A stretch of 6,660 nucleotides of DNA, taken from the NCBI GenBank assembly GCA_002320935.1, contig DCLG01000077.1, forward strand, positions 44,602-51,261, given 5' to 3'. This stretch comes from Pedobacter sp. UBA1654 (GTDB lineage: Bacteria; Bacteroidota; Bacteroidia; Sphingobacteriales; Sphingobacteriaceae). Both the position numbers and the translations under genes were made by a program. This document shows positions 1 to 6,510 of the stretch, piece after piece; the first letter of the stretch is position 1, and each line of letters starts with the position of its first letter. The notes under the pieces were generated by a model. It was not told the DNA's origin and ran no database searches. It saw only the letters and a list, made by a program, of their open reading frames with translations.

Positions 1-638
1 CCCTGATCCAGAATGCCAATTTTTCTTGCCTTAGCACTCACGATACCTGCTGTAACGGTTGTTTGCAGATCAAGCGGGAAACCAAAAGCCAATACCCACT
101 CACCTACCTGCACTTCATCAGAGTTACCCATTTTCACAACAGGCAGGTTAGAACCACCGTCTACTTTTATCAATGCAAGGTCTGTGTTCGGATCACGACC
201 AACAATCGTTGCTTCAACCTTTCTTCTATCCGAGAGAATTACCTCAATTTTAGACGAATTTTCAACCACGTGGTTGTTGGTCACAATATAACCGTCTGGA
301 GTTAGGATCACGCCCGAACCAGATGCTGCACGAGGCATGCTGCGCCGGCCACCACCGCCAAAAAACTCTTCCATCATATCAAATGGAGATTCCACTCTTC
401 TACCCGAAGAAGTAAAGGTGGTCCGGATATGTACAACAGCAGGAGAAACCGCTGAAGCTGCTTGTATAAAATCTACAGAACCTGCTGAGGAGATTTTTAA
501 CGGGTTATTTGCAAATAGCACATTTTGCCTTTCAGCCAACGTCATTCCATTGTTGTTGCGCTCTAAAAGTTTATAGGCGCCAATTGCTGAAGCACCACCA
601 ACAAGTGCAGCGATCAGTATTAATCCTATTTTTTTCAT
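1..638 (-). CDS. HtrA/Deg-family periplasmic serine protease, 5' part only (truncated by window edge)
   Basis: This is the first 212 codons of a trypsin-like Deg/HtrA (Do-type) protease, which degrades or refolds damaged envelope proteins in the periplasm. The start ATG at 638-636 is followed by MKKIGLILIAALVGGASAIG, a short basic N-terminus and a hydrophobic stretch (residues 4-21). This looks like an uncleaved signal anchor, or a signal peptide without a clear cleavage site. The protease fold begins near residue 57. A Gly-rich loop with GGGGRR lies at 94-99, GSGVI at 107-111, the catalytic His123 in TNNHVV, and the catalytic Asp153 in NTDLAL. The 30-residue His-Asp spacing matches DegP. TVTAGIVSAKAR at 194-205 is the conserved strand before the active-site serine. 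The serine (GNSGG motif) and any PDZ domains would lie beyond the left edge, so activity cannot be confirmed. No strong Shine-Dalgarno sequence precedes the ATG. The family call is secure; which paralogue it is cannot be told. Confidence 0.95.
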   Translation of the reverse strand, partial: MKKIGLILIAALVGGASAIGAYKLLERNNNGMTLAERQNVLFANNPLKISSAGSVDFIQAASAVSPAVVHIRTTFTSSGRRVESPFDMMEEFFGGGGRRSMPRAASGSGVILTPDGYIVTNNHVVENSSKIEVILSDRRKVEATIVGRDPNTDLALIKVDGGSNLPVVKMGNSDEVQVGEWVLAFGFPLDLQTTVTAGIVSAKARKIGILDQ

Positions 639-670
639 ATATGTGTTTTAGTTAATTTTTATAATTTATC

Positions 671-708
671 CTGACAGTTCAAATTTAATACCATATAAAC
701 GATATTTG
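671..708 (+). promoter_or_regulatory. Candidate promoter region for dapF
   Basis: Two alternative plus-strand signals are visible. One is a sigma70-like pair, CTGACA (671-676) and TATAAA (694-699), separated by exactly 17 nt and each one base off consensus. The other is GATATTTG (701-708), which matches the Bacteroidota -7 consensus TAnnTTTG at five of six fixed positions but has no obvious -33 TTG. Because the Bacteroidota primary sigma factor does not use the classic -35/-10 pair, the first may be coincidental. The region overlaps the minus-strand candidate box of the divergent protease gene. Confidence 0.22.
680..687 (-). promoter_or_regulatory. Candidate Bacteroidota -7 promoter element for the htrA-like gene
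   Basis: On the minus strand these bases read TAAATTTG, a full match to the Bacteroidota sigma-factor -7 consensus TAnnTTTG. The box lies 41 nt upstream of the protease ATG, which would give a leader of roughly 35 nt. No convincing TTG/TTTG -33 element sits at the expected distance upstream, so this is a motif match in the right place and not a proven promoter. Confidence 0.35.
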
Positions 709-745
709 TGCCATCCTAACCTGTTTGGTTATGTTAAAAAATGTT

Positions 746-751
746 AAAGGA
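746..751 (+). promoter_or_regulatory. Weak ribosome binding site supporting the dapF start at 762
   Basis: AAAGGA ends 10 nt before the ATG at 762. The spacing is slightly long, but this is the only purine-rich Shine-Dalgarno-like element near either candidate start. It lies downstream of the alternative in-frame ATG at 741, so it can only serve the 762 start. Confidence 0.4.
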
Positions 752-761
752 AAATCCGGAT

Positions 762-1550
762 ATGATCAATATACCCTTTTTTAAATACCAGGGCGCTGGT
801 AACGACTTCATTTTGATTGACAACAGAGGCCTGGATTTCTCCGAATTAACAGAAAAACAGGTAAACATACTATGTAACAGACGTTTTGGAGTAGGCTCGG
901 ATGGCCTCATGCTGCTCCAGAATCATACAGATTATGACTTCGAGATGCATTATTACAATGCCGACGGACGCTTGGGAAGCATGTGCGGTAATGGTGGACG
1001 CTGCATTGTAGCCTTCGCTAAAGCACTTGGCATTATCCAGCAGGAAACGAACTTTCTGGCAGTTGACGGCGCACATTATGCCAAAATTTCAGCGACAGGC
1101 AACTGGGTTGAGCTGCAAATGATTGATGTTCAGGATATCCAACGGGATGAACAAGCATTCGTGCTGAATACCGGCTCTCCACACTATGTACTGGAAGTTA
1201 AAAATCTTGAAGATCTGGACGTTTTCTCAGCAGGAAAAACGATCCGCAACAATGATACCTATAAAGAAAAAGGGATTAACGTGAACTTCATCGAAGATAA
1301 AGGTGATCATTTCTTCATCCGCACTTTCGAACGTGGCGTAGAAGATGAAACTTATGCCTGTGGTACTGGAGTTACTGCTGTTGTACTTGCCAAAGCACAT
1401 GAGACTAAAACGACTGGTCACTTTTCAAAAGCGATTAAAGTCTTAGGTGGTGATATGCGTGTGGAATATGACTATGATGGCAAATCGTTCAGCAATATCT
1501 TTCTGTGTGGCCCTGCCGAAATGGTATTTCAAGGCCAAATTACACTCTAG
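762..1550 (+). CDS. dapF: Diaminopimelate epimerase DapF
   Basis: DapF is a cofactor-independent cytoplasmic enzyme. It interconverts LL- and meso-2,6-diaminopimelate, the penultimate step of lysine synthesis and the source of meso-DAP for peptidoglycan. The 262-residue product has the usual family length. The N-terminal signature KYQGAGNDFILIDNR is at residues 8-22. RRFGVGSDG (40-48) and YNADGR (65-70) follow. The first catalytic cysteine is Cys75 in MCGNGGRC. The second is Cys200 in ERGVEDETYACGTG, which ends at residue 203. NTGSPHYV (136-143) is also conserved. Both acid-base cysteines are present, so the enzyme should be active. I chose the ATG at 762, not the in-frame ATG at 741, because family members begin a few residues before the KYQGxGNDF motif and a weak AAAGGA lies between the two. 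The gene stands alone on the plus strand, diverging from the htrA-like gene and overlapping the stop of the convergent helicase by 4 nt. No other lysine-pathway gene is visible. Confidence 0.97.
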   Translation: MINIPFFKYQGAGNDFILIDNRGLDFSELTEKQVNILCNRRFGVGSDGLMLLQNHTDYDFEMHYYNADGRLGSMCGNGGRCIVAFAKALGIIQQETNFLAVDGAHYAKISATGNWVELQMIDVQDIQRDEQAFVLNTGSPHYVLEVKNLEDLDVFSAGKTIRNNDTYKEKGINVNFIEDKGDHFFIRTFERGVEDETYACGTGVTAVVLAKAHETKTTGHFSKAIKVLGGDMRVEYDYDGKSFSNIFLCGPAEMVFQGQITL

Positions 1551-3835
1551 TCTGATTCTGCCAAATGAGCCGCCAGGCCGATCTTGATCTCTCCAAAACT
1601 GTAATCCCTGCCTAGATGCTCCCGGATTGGATTAAGCTGCATGGTTTTTAGCTCCTTGATTGCCGACATGATCTTGCTCAGCTTACGTTTATCCATCAAC
1701 CCCGTTGCAGGAATCTCCTGGGCAGCTACATAATGTGCCAGATGCGCTTCTACAGTGCCCGCAACAAGCTTGCGCTCCCTCGCGATCTCTGCAACTGAGA
1801 GCCCTTGCCTGTGCAGCTGCAGTGTAAGCTCTTTAGTATCAACCTTTGGTGCTTTCTCCTTTGGCTCCGCTTTCTTCTTAGCAGTCCTGGTTTTAGGCTT
1901 AGCTTTAACTTCGTTAAAATCCAGCGTATTATTCGGCATGTTAAACACCTTCTGCAGCTGAAAAGCACGATCTGCCTCATTCAACAGCTTACTTACATCG
2001 TCCTTAGTAAATTCCTGCTGCTCCATTGTCGCCTTCAGTAAAGCAGTCGCCTTACGAATGGACTTAAACTTCTCATAGAACAAAGCCTCCATCTCAAACA
2101 GCTCCGTAAGAAATGCTACCACCTGCTTATCTTGTTTCACCAGCTCCATGCGGTCAAAAATATTTTTTGACATCGCCTGCAGTTGAGGATTAAAGTAGTT
2201 TTCAGCAGCCAGCGTACGTTCCAGCAAGAGCTTCATACCATCTTCGGTCCTGTCCTGATACAATCGCAGGATCTGGGACATGAACTTATTTGCGTGCTGC
2301 TTCAAAGCAGTAAGCTCCTTCAGCAAGGCCTGTGCCCATTTAAGGTGCTTCTGCTTGGCCGACTTACTCATGTCCTTCGTGTAAGAATGTACGTGTTCAT
2401 ACACATAGTTATCCAGCGAAGCCAGGTCGAAACATTTCAGCAGGTAGTTCCTCAGGAAATGTTCACTTTCGGCTTTTACCTGTTCCCCTAAGGCATCCAC
2501 CTGCTGCTTGCGGCGCGAGAACAGGTCCACATTTGGATCCTGCCGGATACCAGCGCCCGCCAGCAGTGACGTGAGAATTAAGCCATCCAGAGATCGTAAC
2601 CTGGACAATGCCACATAGATCTGCCCGGGAGCAAAAGCACCACCAATGTCTATGATCGCCTTGTCGAAAGTTAGACCCTGACTCTTATGTATGGTAATCG
2701 CCCAGGCTAGTTTGATTGGGTATTGCGTAAACTTGCCAATGACCTCTTCCTTGATTTCATTGGTTACCTTATCGGTGGTGTACCTGATGTTCTTCCAGGT
2801 ATATTTCTCCAGAATGATCTTCTCGTTTACACCTTCTGTCTGCACGGTGATCGAATCTTTCTGCAGATCGGTTACTGTAGCGATCTTGCCATTAAAATAC
2901 CGTTTCTCTGGCGTAGGATCATTTTTTATAAACATCACCTGCGCACCAACCTTAAGTTCCAGCACATGTTCTGCCGGGTAGGAAGATTCTGTGAACTCAT
3001 CTTCCACCTCTGATTTATAAAACCAACTTTCCGCCTTCAGCGCTTCCAAACTGCTTCTGTTCATCAGATCAGCTTTTTGGTTATGGGTCGTTAAAGTGAT
3101 GTATTTATCATTTAGATCCGGCGTAAAGTTCTCGCGGTAATACGACTTCAGCAAAGCCATATCCTGCTCGGTCACCGTGTTATTCCGAAGGTTGTTCAGC
3201 AGACTGATAAAAACCTCATCGGCCTGGCGGTAGATCTTCTCCAATTCAATGTATACCGGCGGATTTTGCTGTAAAGCCAATGCATCAAAGAAAAACGCAC
3301 TCTTGTAAAACTCGCCAAGTAGGTTCCATTCTGAAGATTTCACAACAGGAGGCAATTGGTGCAGGTCGCCAATAAATAGCACCTGTACTCCCCCAAAACT
3401 TTCATTACTCTTGCGCACATAGCGGAGCACCATCTCAATGGCATCCAACAAATCTGCCCGCAGCATACTCACCTCGTCAATGATCAACAGCTCGAGATCC
3501 AGAAAGATCTTCCGCTTGGTTGCATTCATTTGCAAGTGACGCGTGATGGTTTTTGGCGTGTTGTATTGTTGATTGTAGTGACTGTCGCCCGTAGAGGGTT
3601 GTTTAGGCAGGTAAGTCCCGAAGGGAAGCTGAAACAATGAATGTATTGTGACCCCCGCAGCATTGATGGCTGCAATACCTGTTGGCGCCACAATTACAGC
3701 CTTCTTATGCGTTACCTGAATCAGGTTCCTAAGAAAGGTTGTCTTACCTGTACCCGCCTTTCCTGTAAGAAAAATATGCCTTGATGTGTAGTTGATAAAT
3801 TTGGCAGCCAGTTCAGCAGGATTCGAATCAGTCAT
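1547..3835 (-). CDS. PIF1-like SF1 helicase with C-terminal HTH (RecQ/YpbB-type) domain
   Basis: This is a probable ATP-dependent 5'-3' DNA helicase of the PIF1/RecD-like (SF1B) group, acting in replication, recombination or repair. In the 762-residue product the motor spans residues 1-425. Walker A is GKAGTGKT (25-32), motif Ia APTGIAA (50-56) with TIHSLF (63-68), Walker B DEVSM (120-124), and motif III GDLHQLPPV (156-164). An EKIYRQ segment (199-204) fits motif IV. LKVGAQVMFIKND (294-306) opens the usual SH3-like insertion. Motif V is ITIHKSQGLTFD (380-391) and motif VI YVALSRLR (407-414). Residues 425-640 look helical and charged, with no motif I recognise. A Lys/Ala/Pro-rich linker (about 640-667) leads to residues 668-762, where LSVAEIARERKL is a helix-turn-helix resembling the HTH_40 domain at RecQ C-termini. 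I used the ATG at 3835; the frame also has a TTG two codons upstream. All motor motifs are intact. The cellular role is not shown by the sequence. Confidence 0.9.
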   Translation of the reverse strand: MTDSNPAELAAKFINYTSRHIFLTGKAGTGKTTFLRNLIQVTHKKAVIVAPTGIAAINAAGVTIHSLFQLPFGTYLPKQPSTGDSHYNQQYNTPKTITRHLQMNATKRKIFLDLELLIIDEVSMLRADLLDAIEMVLRYVRKSNESFGGVQVLFIGDLHQLPPVVKSSEWNLLGEFYKSAFFFDALALQQNPPVYIELEKIYRQADEVFISLLNNLRNNTVTEQDMALLKSYYRENFTPDLNDKYITLTTHNQKADLMNRSSLEALKAESWFYKSEVEDEFTESSYPAEHVLELKVGAQVMFIKNDPTPEKRYFNGKIATVTDLQKDSITVQTEGVNEKIILEKYTWKNIRYTTDKVTNEIKEEVIGKFTQYPIKLAWAITIHKSQGLTFDKAIIDIGGAFAPGQIYVALSRLRSLDGLILTSLLAGAGIRQDPNVDLFSRRKQQVDALGEQVKAESEHFLRNYLLKCFDLASLDNYVYEHVHSYTKDMSKSAKQKHLKWAQALLKELTALKQHANKFMSQILRLYQDRTEDGMKLLLERTLAAENYFNPQLQAMSKNIFDRMELVKQDKQVVAFLTELFEMEALFYEKFKSIRKATALLKATMEQQEFTKDDVSKLLNEADRAFQLQKVFNMPNNTLDFNEVKAKPKTRTAKKKAEPKEKAPKVDTKELTLQLHRQGLSVAEIARERKLVAGTVEAHLAHYVAAQEIPATGLMDKRKLSKIMSAIKELKTMQLNPIREHLGRDYSFGEIKIGLAAHLAESD

Positions 3836-3838
3836 GCA

Positions 3839-3865
3839 CAAATTTACAAAACTAAATTGGTCAAA
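3839..3865 (-). promoter_or_regulatory. Candidate promoter elements immediately upstream of the helicase gene
   Basis: On the minus strand this stretch reads TTTGACC, then TAGTTTTG (3854-3847), then TAAATTTG (3846-3839). Both octamers match the Bacteroidota -7 consensus TAnnTTTG. They lie only 11 and 3 nt before the ATG at 3835, so a transcript from either would have an extremely short leader or none. The TTTG at 3865-3862 could act as a -33 element, but it is only 15 nt from the nearer-ATG box and 7 nt from the other, shorter than usual. The matches are real, but the tract is T-rich and they may be chance. Confidence 0.25.
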
Positions 3866-3888
3866 CGGCCAGAATTAAGAATAGGTAG

Positions 3889-3918
3889 AGCAATATTAAC
3901 TTCAATTACAGTATTGCT
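3889..3918. repeat. Inverted repeat in the DUF4153-helicase gap, possible transcript-end hairpin or operator
   Basis: AGCAATA (3889-3895) and TATTGCT (3912-3918) form a perfect 7-bp inverted repeat around a 16-nt loop. The loop itself contains a 3-bp TAA/TTA pairing. The repeat begins 6 nt past the DUF4153 stop codon. It is AT-rich and is not followed on the minus strand by a clean U-tract, so it would be a weak terminator. A protein-binding dyad is equally possible, and so is chance. Confidence 0.3.
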
Positions 3919-3924
3919 TCCGAA

Positions 3925-5712
3925 TTATTTAGTGGTTTTCAAACGCAGCAAAAAGCAGCCATCAAACCGCCTGGTAGAAGGCGCATCCCCATCATTTACA
4001 AAAACATAGGTCAGCCGGAAAACACCATCAAGGTCATTTGTTTCAAAAGGTATATCTGCAACGTCTCCTGGCAGTTTATAAACCACTTCGCTATCATCAA
4101 GCAAAGTCAGTTTACCTGCTTTATGGTGTGCTTCAACCTTACGGATACTTGAAGTAACATCAATAATCTTTTCTTCATTGTTGATGCTGATCTTAACTTT
4201 CCTGTCACCAACCCGAACAATCTTCAGGGTATTTCCAGCAAGTTCAAACTGCTCTTCCCCCGTAAATTCGGGCAAGGGTATATAGTAGTCATATCCACTA
4301 ATTAACAAGGTATTTCCGGAGGATACTGCCACATCACGATCCAATTTCGTGTTATCTCGGTATGCGGGCACATTCAATATCGCAAGTGCCGTATCGACCA
4401 GCCTGGCTTTAATATCGTATTTCCATTCTGTGTTCATTACACGTTCCTCAAAACGAACTTGCAATGGCTCCAAATCTCTTGAAGTAAATGCCTGCAACGA
4501 TAATATGCCATGGTTTTGCACCAGATACCTGATGATTTGTGGCTTCTCCTTCAGCGCAGATGCGTCCTTCCGATTCAGCATCTTTTCCAATCGTTTTGTC
4601 TGTGAATACTTTGAGACTACAAAGGCACTTTGTGGCCCATAAACAGCAAGCAAGGCCAGGATACATAAGCTCACTGGTATAAATTTGATGTTCTGCCGCT
4701 TACTAAATAAGCTATAAACCGTTACAATCGTGAGCCAAAGAGCCAGCATAATCAAAATGTACCTTGCCTCAGTTATGCCATAAACAGAAACCCGCTTACA
4801 TACCGCCAGCAGCAATAGCGCAACCAGCGGAATCATCATCACGTAAAAAAACCTGGAGAAAATGCGCATCCATCCATTCCCTTCGCGGTTGCGAATTGGA
4901 TAGATTAGCAACAGCGACAATATACCTGCAACAGCATAGCCCAGGATCAGCGTAGATACATAACCTTTGGGCAGTGTCCAGCTGATCAGGATTTTACCTT
5001 CATAAGCCAGAAGAATAAGCAGGTAAACACTTAAAAGCGGAATCAACACATACTGGGTAAAAATCTTCAACCATTTAGGGTATTCCTCCGGCACTTCATT
5101 GAGGGCCTTGAAATCTCTGGGTACGCCACTTAAAAAGAATATGGTCATAAACCCAACCATGGTCAGGGAGGCAATATATCCATATTCGTGACCAGACAAT
5201 TTCAAATCGAACAGCGCGTTGGTGGAACCAACAGCGATAAACAAGCCGATTGTAAGTACAAAGGAAAAGATTCCCGCGGTAATGATTTGCAAAAACAAAC
5301 GTTGATTATATACCCAGAAGCCATTTACATTTCCCCGGTCAATGAAGGGCGCAAATGAAACCAATAGATGAAAAGCAAATCCAAGCAAAACCAGGCGTAT
5401 AACATCCGCCTCGTAAAGCACTGGATCCAGCAGTAAATACAGTATTGTGCAAAGTACCAACACCATAATGCGTAGCGCCCATTTTTTCTGAAGTGTCCAA
5501 TCGTGCGTCTCTGCAAACAAATCAGCAGCAAGCAGCAGCGTTAAAGCATAGTTACAGCAGGCCAGCAACTTGTCGAGATAGGCTAAAGAAGGTGCTTCAA
5601 TGCGCAAAATGCAAACACCAACCGCAATAATTGTAACCAGAACCTGCAACGGAAAGCGGCGGAAGACCGCCATAGTTTCATCCAAGAGGGACTGAATTGA
5701 AGGTAATTTCAT
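3925..5712 (-). CDS. DUF4153 family polytopic inner-membrane protein
   Basis: The 595-residue product is a polytopic membrane protein that I recognise as DUF4153-type, a family without an assigned biochemical function. Hydrophobic segments lie at about 20-36, 45-66, 79-97, 103-123, 141-161, 178-196, 221-237, 251-270, 287-304, 316-335 and 343-360, so roughly eleven spans. Family-like features are NGFWVYNQRLF (130-140) before the fifth span and FFLSGVPRDFKALN (192-205) after the sixth. Charged loops such as RNREGNGWMR and SKRQN fall on one side, and with a cytoplasmic N-terminus an odd number of spans would place the C-terminal part (about 365-595) in the periplasm. That part is soluble and mixed alpha/beta in appearance, with no motif I can name. 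I used the ATG at 5712; a GTG at 5727 is also in frame, but its extension adds only MQIFS. The gene follows the response regulator by 35 nt and is probably in its operon. Membrane and family calls are firm; topology is inferred and function unknown. Confidence 0.85.
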   Translation of the reverse strand: MKLPSIQSLLDETMAVFRRFPLQVLVTIIAVGVCILRIEAPSLAYLDKLLACCNYALTLLLAADLFAETHDWTLQKKWALRIMVLVLCTILYLLLDPVLYEADVIRLVLLGFAFHLLVSFAPFIDRGNVNGFWVYNQRLFLQIITAGIFSFVLTIGLFIAVGSTNALFDLKLSGHEYGYIASLTMVGFMTIFFLSGVPRDFKALNEVPEEYPKWLKIFTQYVLIPLLSVYLLILLAYEGKILISWTLPKGYVSTLILGYAVAGILSLLLIYPIRNREGNGWMRIFSRFFYVMMIPLVALLLLAVCKRVSVYGITEARYILIMLALWLTIVTVYSLFSKRQNIKFIPVSLCILALLAVYGPQSAFVVSKYSQTKRLEKMLNRKDASALKEKPQIIRYLVQNHGILSLQAFTSRDLEPLQVRFEERVMNTEWKYDIKARLVDTALAILNVPAYRDNTKLDRDVAVSSGNTLLISGYDYYIPLPEFTGEEQFELAGNTLKIVRVGDRKVKISINNEEKIIDVTSSIRKVEAHHKAGKLTLLDDSEVVYKLPGDVADIPFETNDLDGVFRLTYVFVNDGDAPSTRRFDGCFLLRLKTTK

Positions 5713-5747
5713 GCTAAAGATTTGCACTAAATGTACTTCTTCAGCTG

Positions 5748-6443
5748 TTAATTAACCAACAACTTATACCCTTTACCGTGAACATTTAAAATCTCAACAT
5801 TCGGATCCTCTTTCAAATACTTGCGCAGTTTACTCAAAAACACATCCATACTGCGCCCATTGAAATAATTATCATCATGCCAGATGCTCAGCAAGGCCTG
5901 TTCGCGGGTCAATACTGAATTTTTATTTAAGCACAGCAACTGCAATAACGCCGCTTCCTTGGTCGACAACTTCTGCTGTTGTCCATTGAAATAAATCATC
6001 TGGGTTGTAAAATCAAACGTATACCTACCGATCTCAAACTGCGTCTGCACAGGCCCGCTAGGTTCCGGCTCTTTAGCAGCCACACGCTTCAGCAAGGCAT
6101 TAATTCGCAGCAGCAGCTCTTCAATCCGGAAAGGTTTGGTAATGTAATCATCACCGCCCAGGTTATACGCCGAGGCTTTATCCTCCATCATCGCTTTCGC
6201 TGTCGCGAAAATGATCGGCACGTGCTCATCAACTGCCCTGATCTCCTTACCTAATGTGAAACCATCCTTTTTCGGCATCATCACATCCAGAATACAGAGG
6301 TCAAACTTATGTTTGTTGAACGCCTTCAGCCCTTCGTCTCCATCTGTGGTTAAAACCACATCGAATTTTCCTTTCAGTTGCAGGTACTCCTGAAGTAAGA
6401 TTCCAAGGTTCGGATCGTCTTCTACTAATAAGATTTTTTTCAT
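5748..6443 (-). CDS. OmpR/PhoB-family response regulator, RprY-like
   Basis: This 231-residue cytoplasmic regulator of a two-component system is phosphorylated by its kinase partner and then binds DNA. The receiver domain (1-121) starts with MKKILLVEDDPNLG. The acidic pocket is Asp9/Asp10, the phospho-acceptor is Asp53 in CILDVMMPKKDG, the switch threonine is Thr81, and the conserved lysine is Lys103 in ITKPF. A short linker containing KEPEPSGP joins it to a winged-helix Trans_reg_C domain (about 135-230). There ALLQLLCLNKNSVLTRE precedes the recognition region RSMDVFLSKLRKYL and the terminal hairpin GKGYKLLV. The sequence resembles RprY of Bacteroides in length and in the MKKILLVEDD and LDVMMPKKDGFTLGKEIRA stretches, but orthology is not proven. 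I chose the ATG at 6443 because it gives the canonical receiver start; the frame is open to a GTG at 6500 but encodes nothing family-like. It sits 67 nt after the kinase stop and 35 nt before the DUF4153 gene. Confidence 0.95.
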   Translation of the reverse strand: MKKILLVEDDPNLGILLQEYLQLKGKFDVVLTTDGDEGLKAFNKHKFDLCILDVMMPKKDGFTLGKEIRAVDEHVPIIFATAKAMMEDKASAYNLGGDDYITKPFRIEELLLRINALLKRVAAKEPEPSGPVQTQFEIGRYTFDFTTQMIYFNGQQQKLSTKEAALLQLLCLNKNSVLTREQALLSIWHDDNYFNGRSMDVFLSKLRKYLKEDPNVEILNVHGKGYKLLVN

Positions 6444-6489
6444 CGGTTTATATGCTAGTTTAGGTGATGCTATCCTGTTCTTAAATAGA

Positions 6490-6504
6490 CCTGGAAACAC
6501 CAGG
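6490..6504. repeat. Small GC-rich hairpin between the kinase and response-regulator genes
   Basis: CCTGG (6490-6494) and CCAGG (6500-6504) form a perfect 5-bp stem with an AAACA loop. It starts 6 nt beyond the kinase stop, inside the 67-nt spacer. The stem is short and no T-run follows on the minus strand, so it is unlikely to end transcription. It could mark an mRNA processing or stability point, or be chance. Confidence 0.25.
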
Positions 6505-6510
6505 AAGGTT

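Noticed and set aside
13..305. Plus-strand open frames opposite the htrA-like gene
   Set aside because: The minus-strand frame encodes the conserved His and Asp active-site motifs of a Deg protease, so the plus-strand frames are its complement.
741..761. Alternative upstream ATG for dapF adding seven residues
   Set aside because: Family members start close to the KYQGxGNDF motif, the extra residues look like nothing conserved, and the only weak ribosome site lies downstream of this ATG.
1534..1566. Direct repeat GCCAAAT (1534-1540 and 1560-1566) flanking the interlocked stop codons
   Set aside because: At seven bases in coding sequence on both sides, it is easily chance. It is not inverted, so it cannot form a terminator, and no element boundary is visible.
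2183..2491. 102-codon open frame on the plus strand inside the helicase gene
   Set aside because: It lies entirely antisense to a well-supported helicase gene, its product has no recognisable motif, and no ribosome site is evident. It is a shadow frame.
2691..3013. Two overlapping plus-strand open frames (2691-2981 and 2723-3013) inside the helicase gene
   Set aside because: Both are antisense to the conserved helicase motor region, overlap each other in different frames, and look like no protein family.
5747..5756. Palindrome GTTAATTAAC at the response-regulator stop codon
   Set aside because: It is largely the last codons and stop of the regulator in AT-rich sequence, with no loop or T-tract, so neither terminator nor operator can be supported.
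6444..6500. N-terminal extension of the response regulator from a GTG at 6500
   Set aside because: The extension precedes a canonical MKKILLVEDD receiver start, contains the small hairpin sequence, and has no family counterpart.
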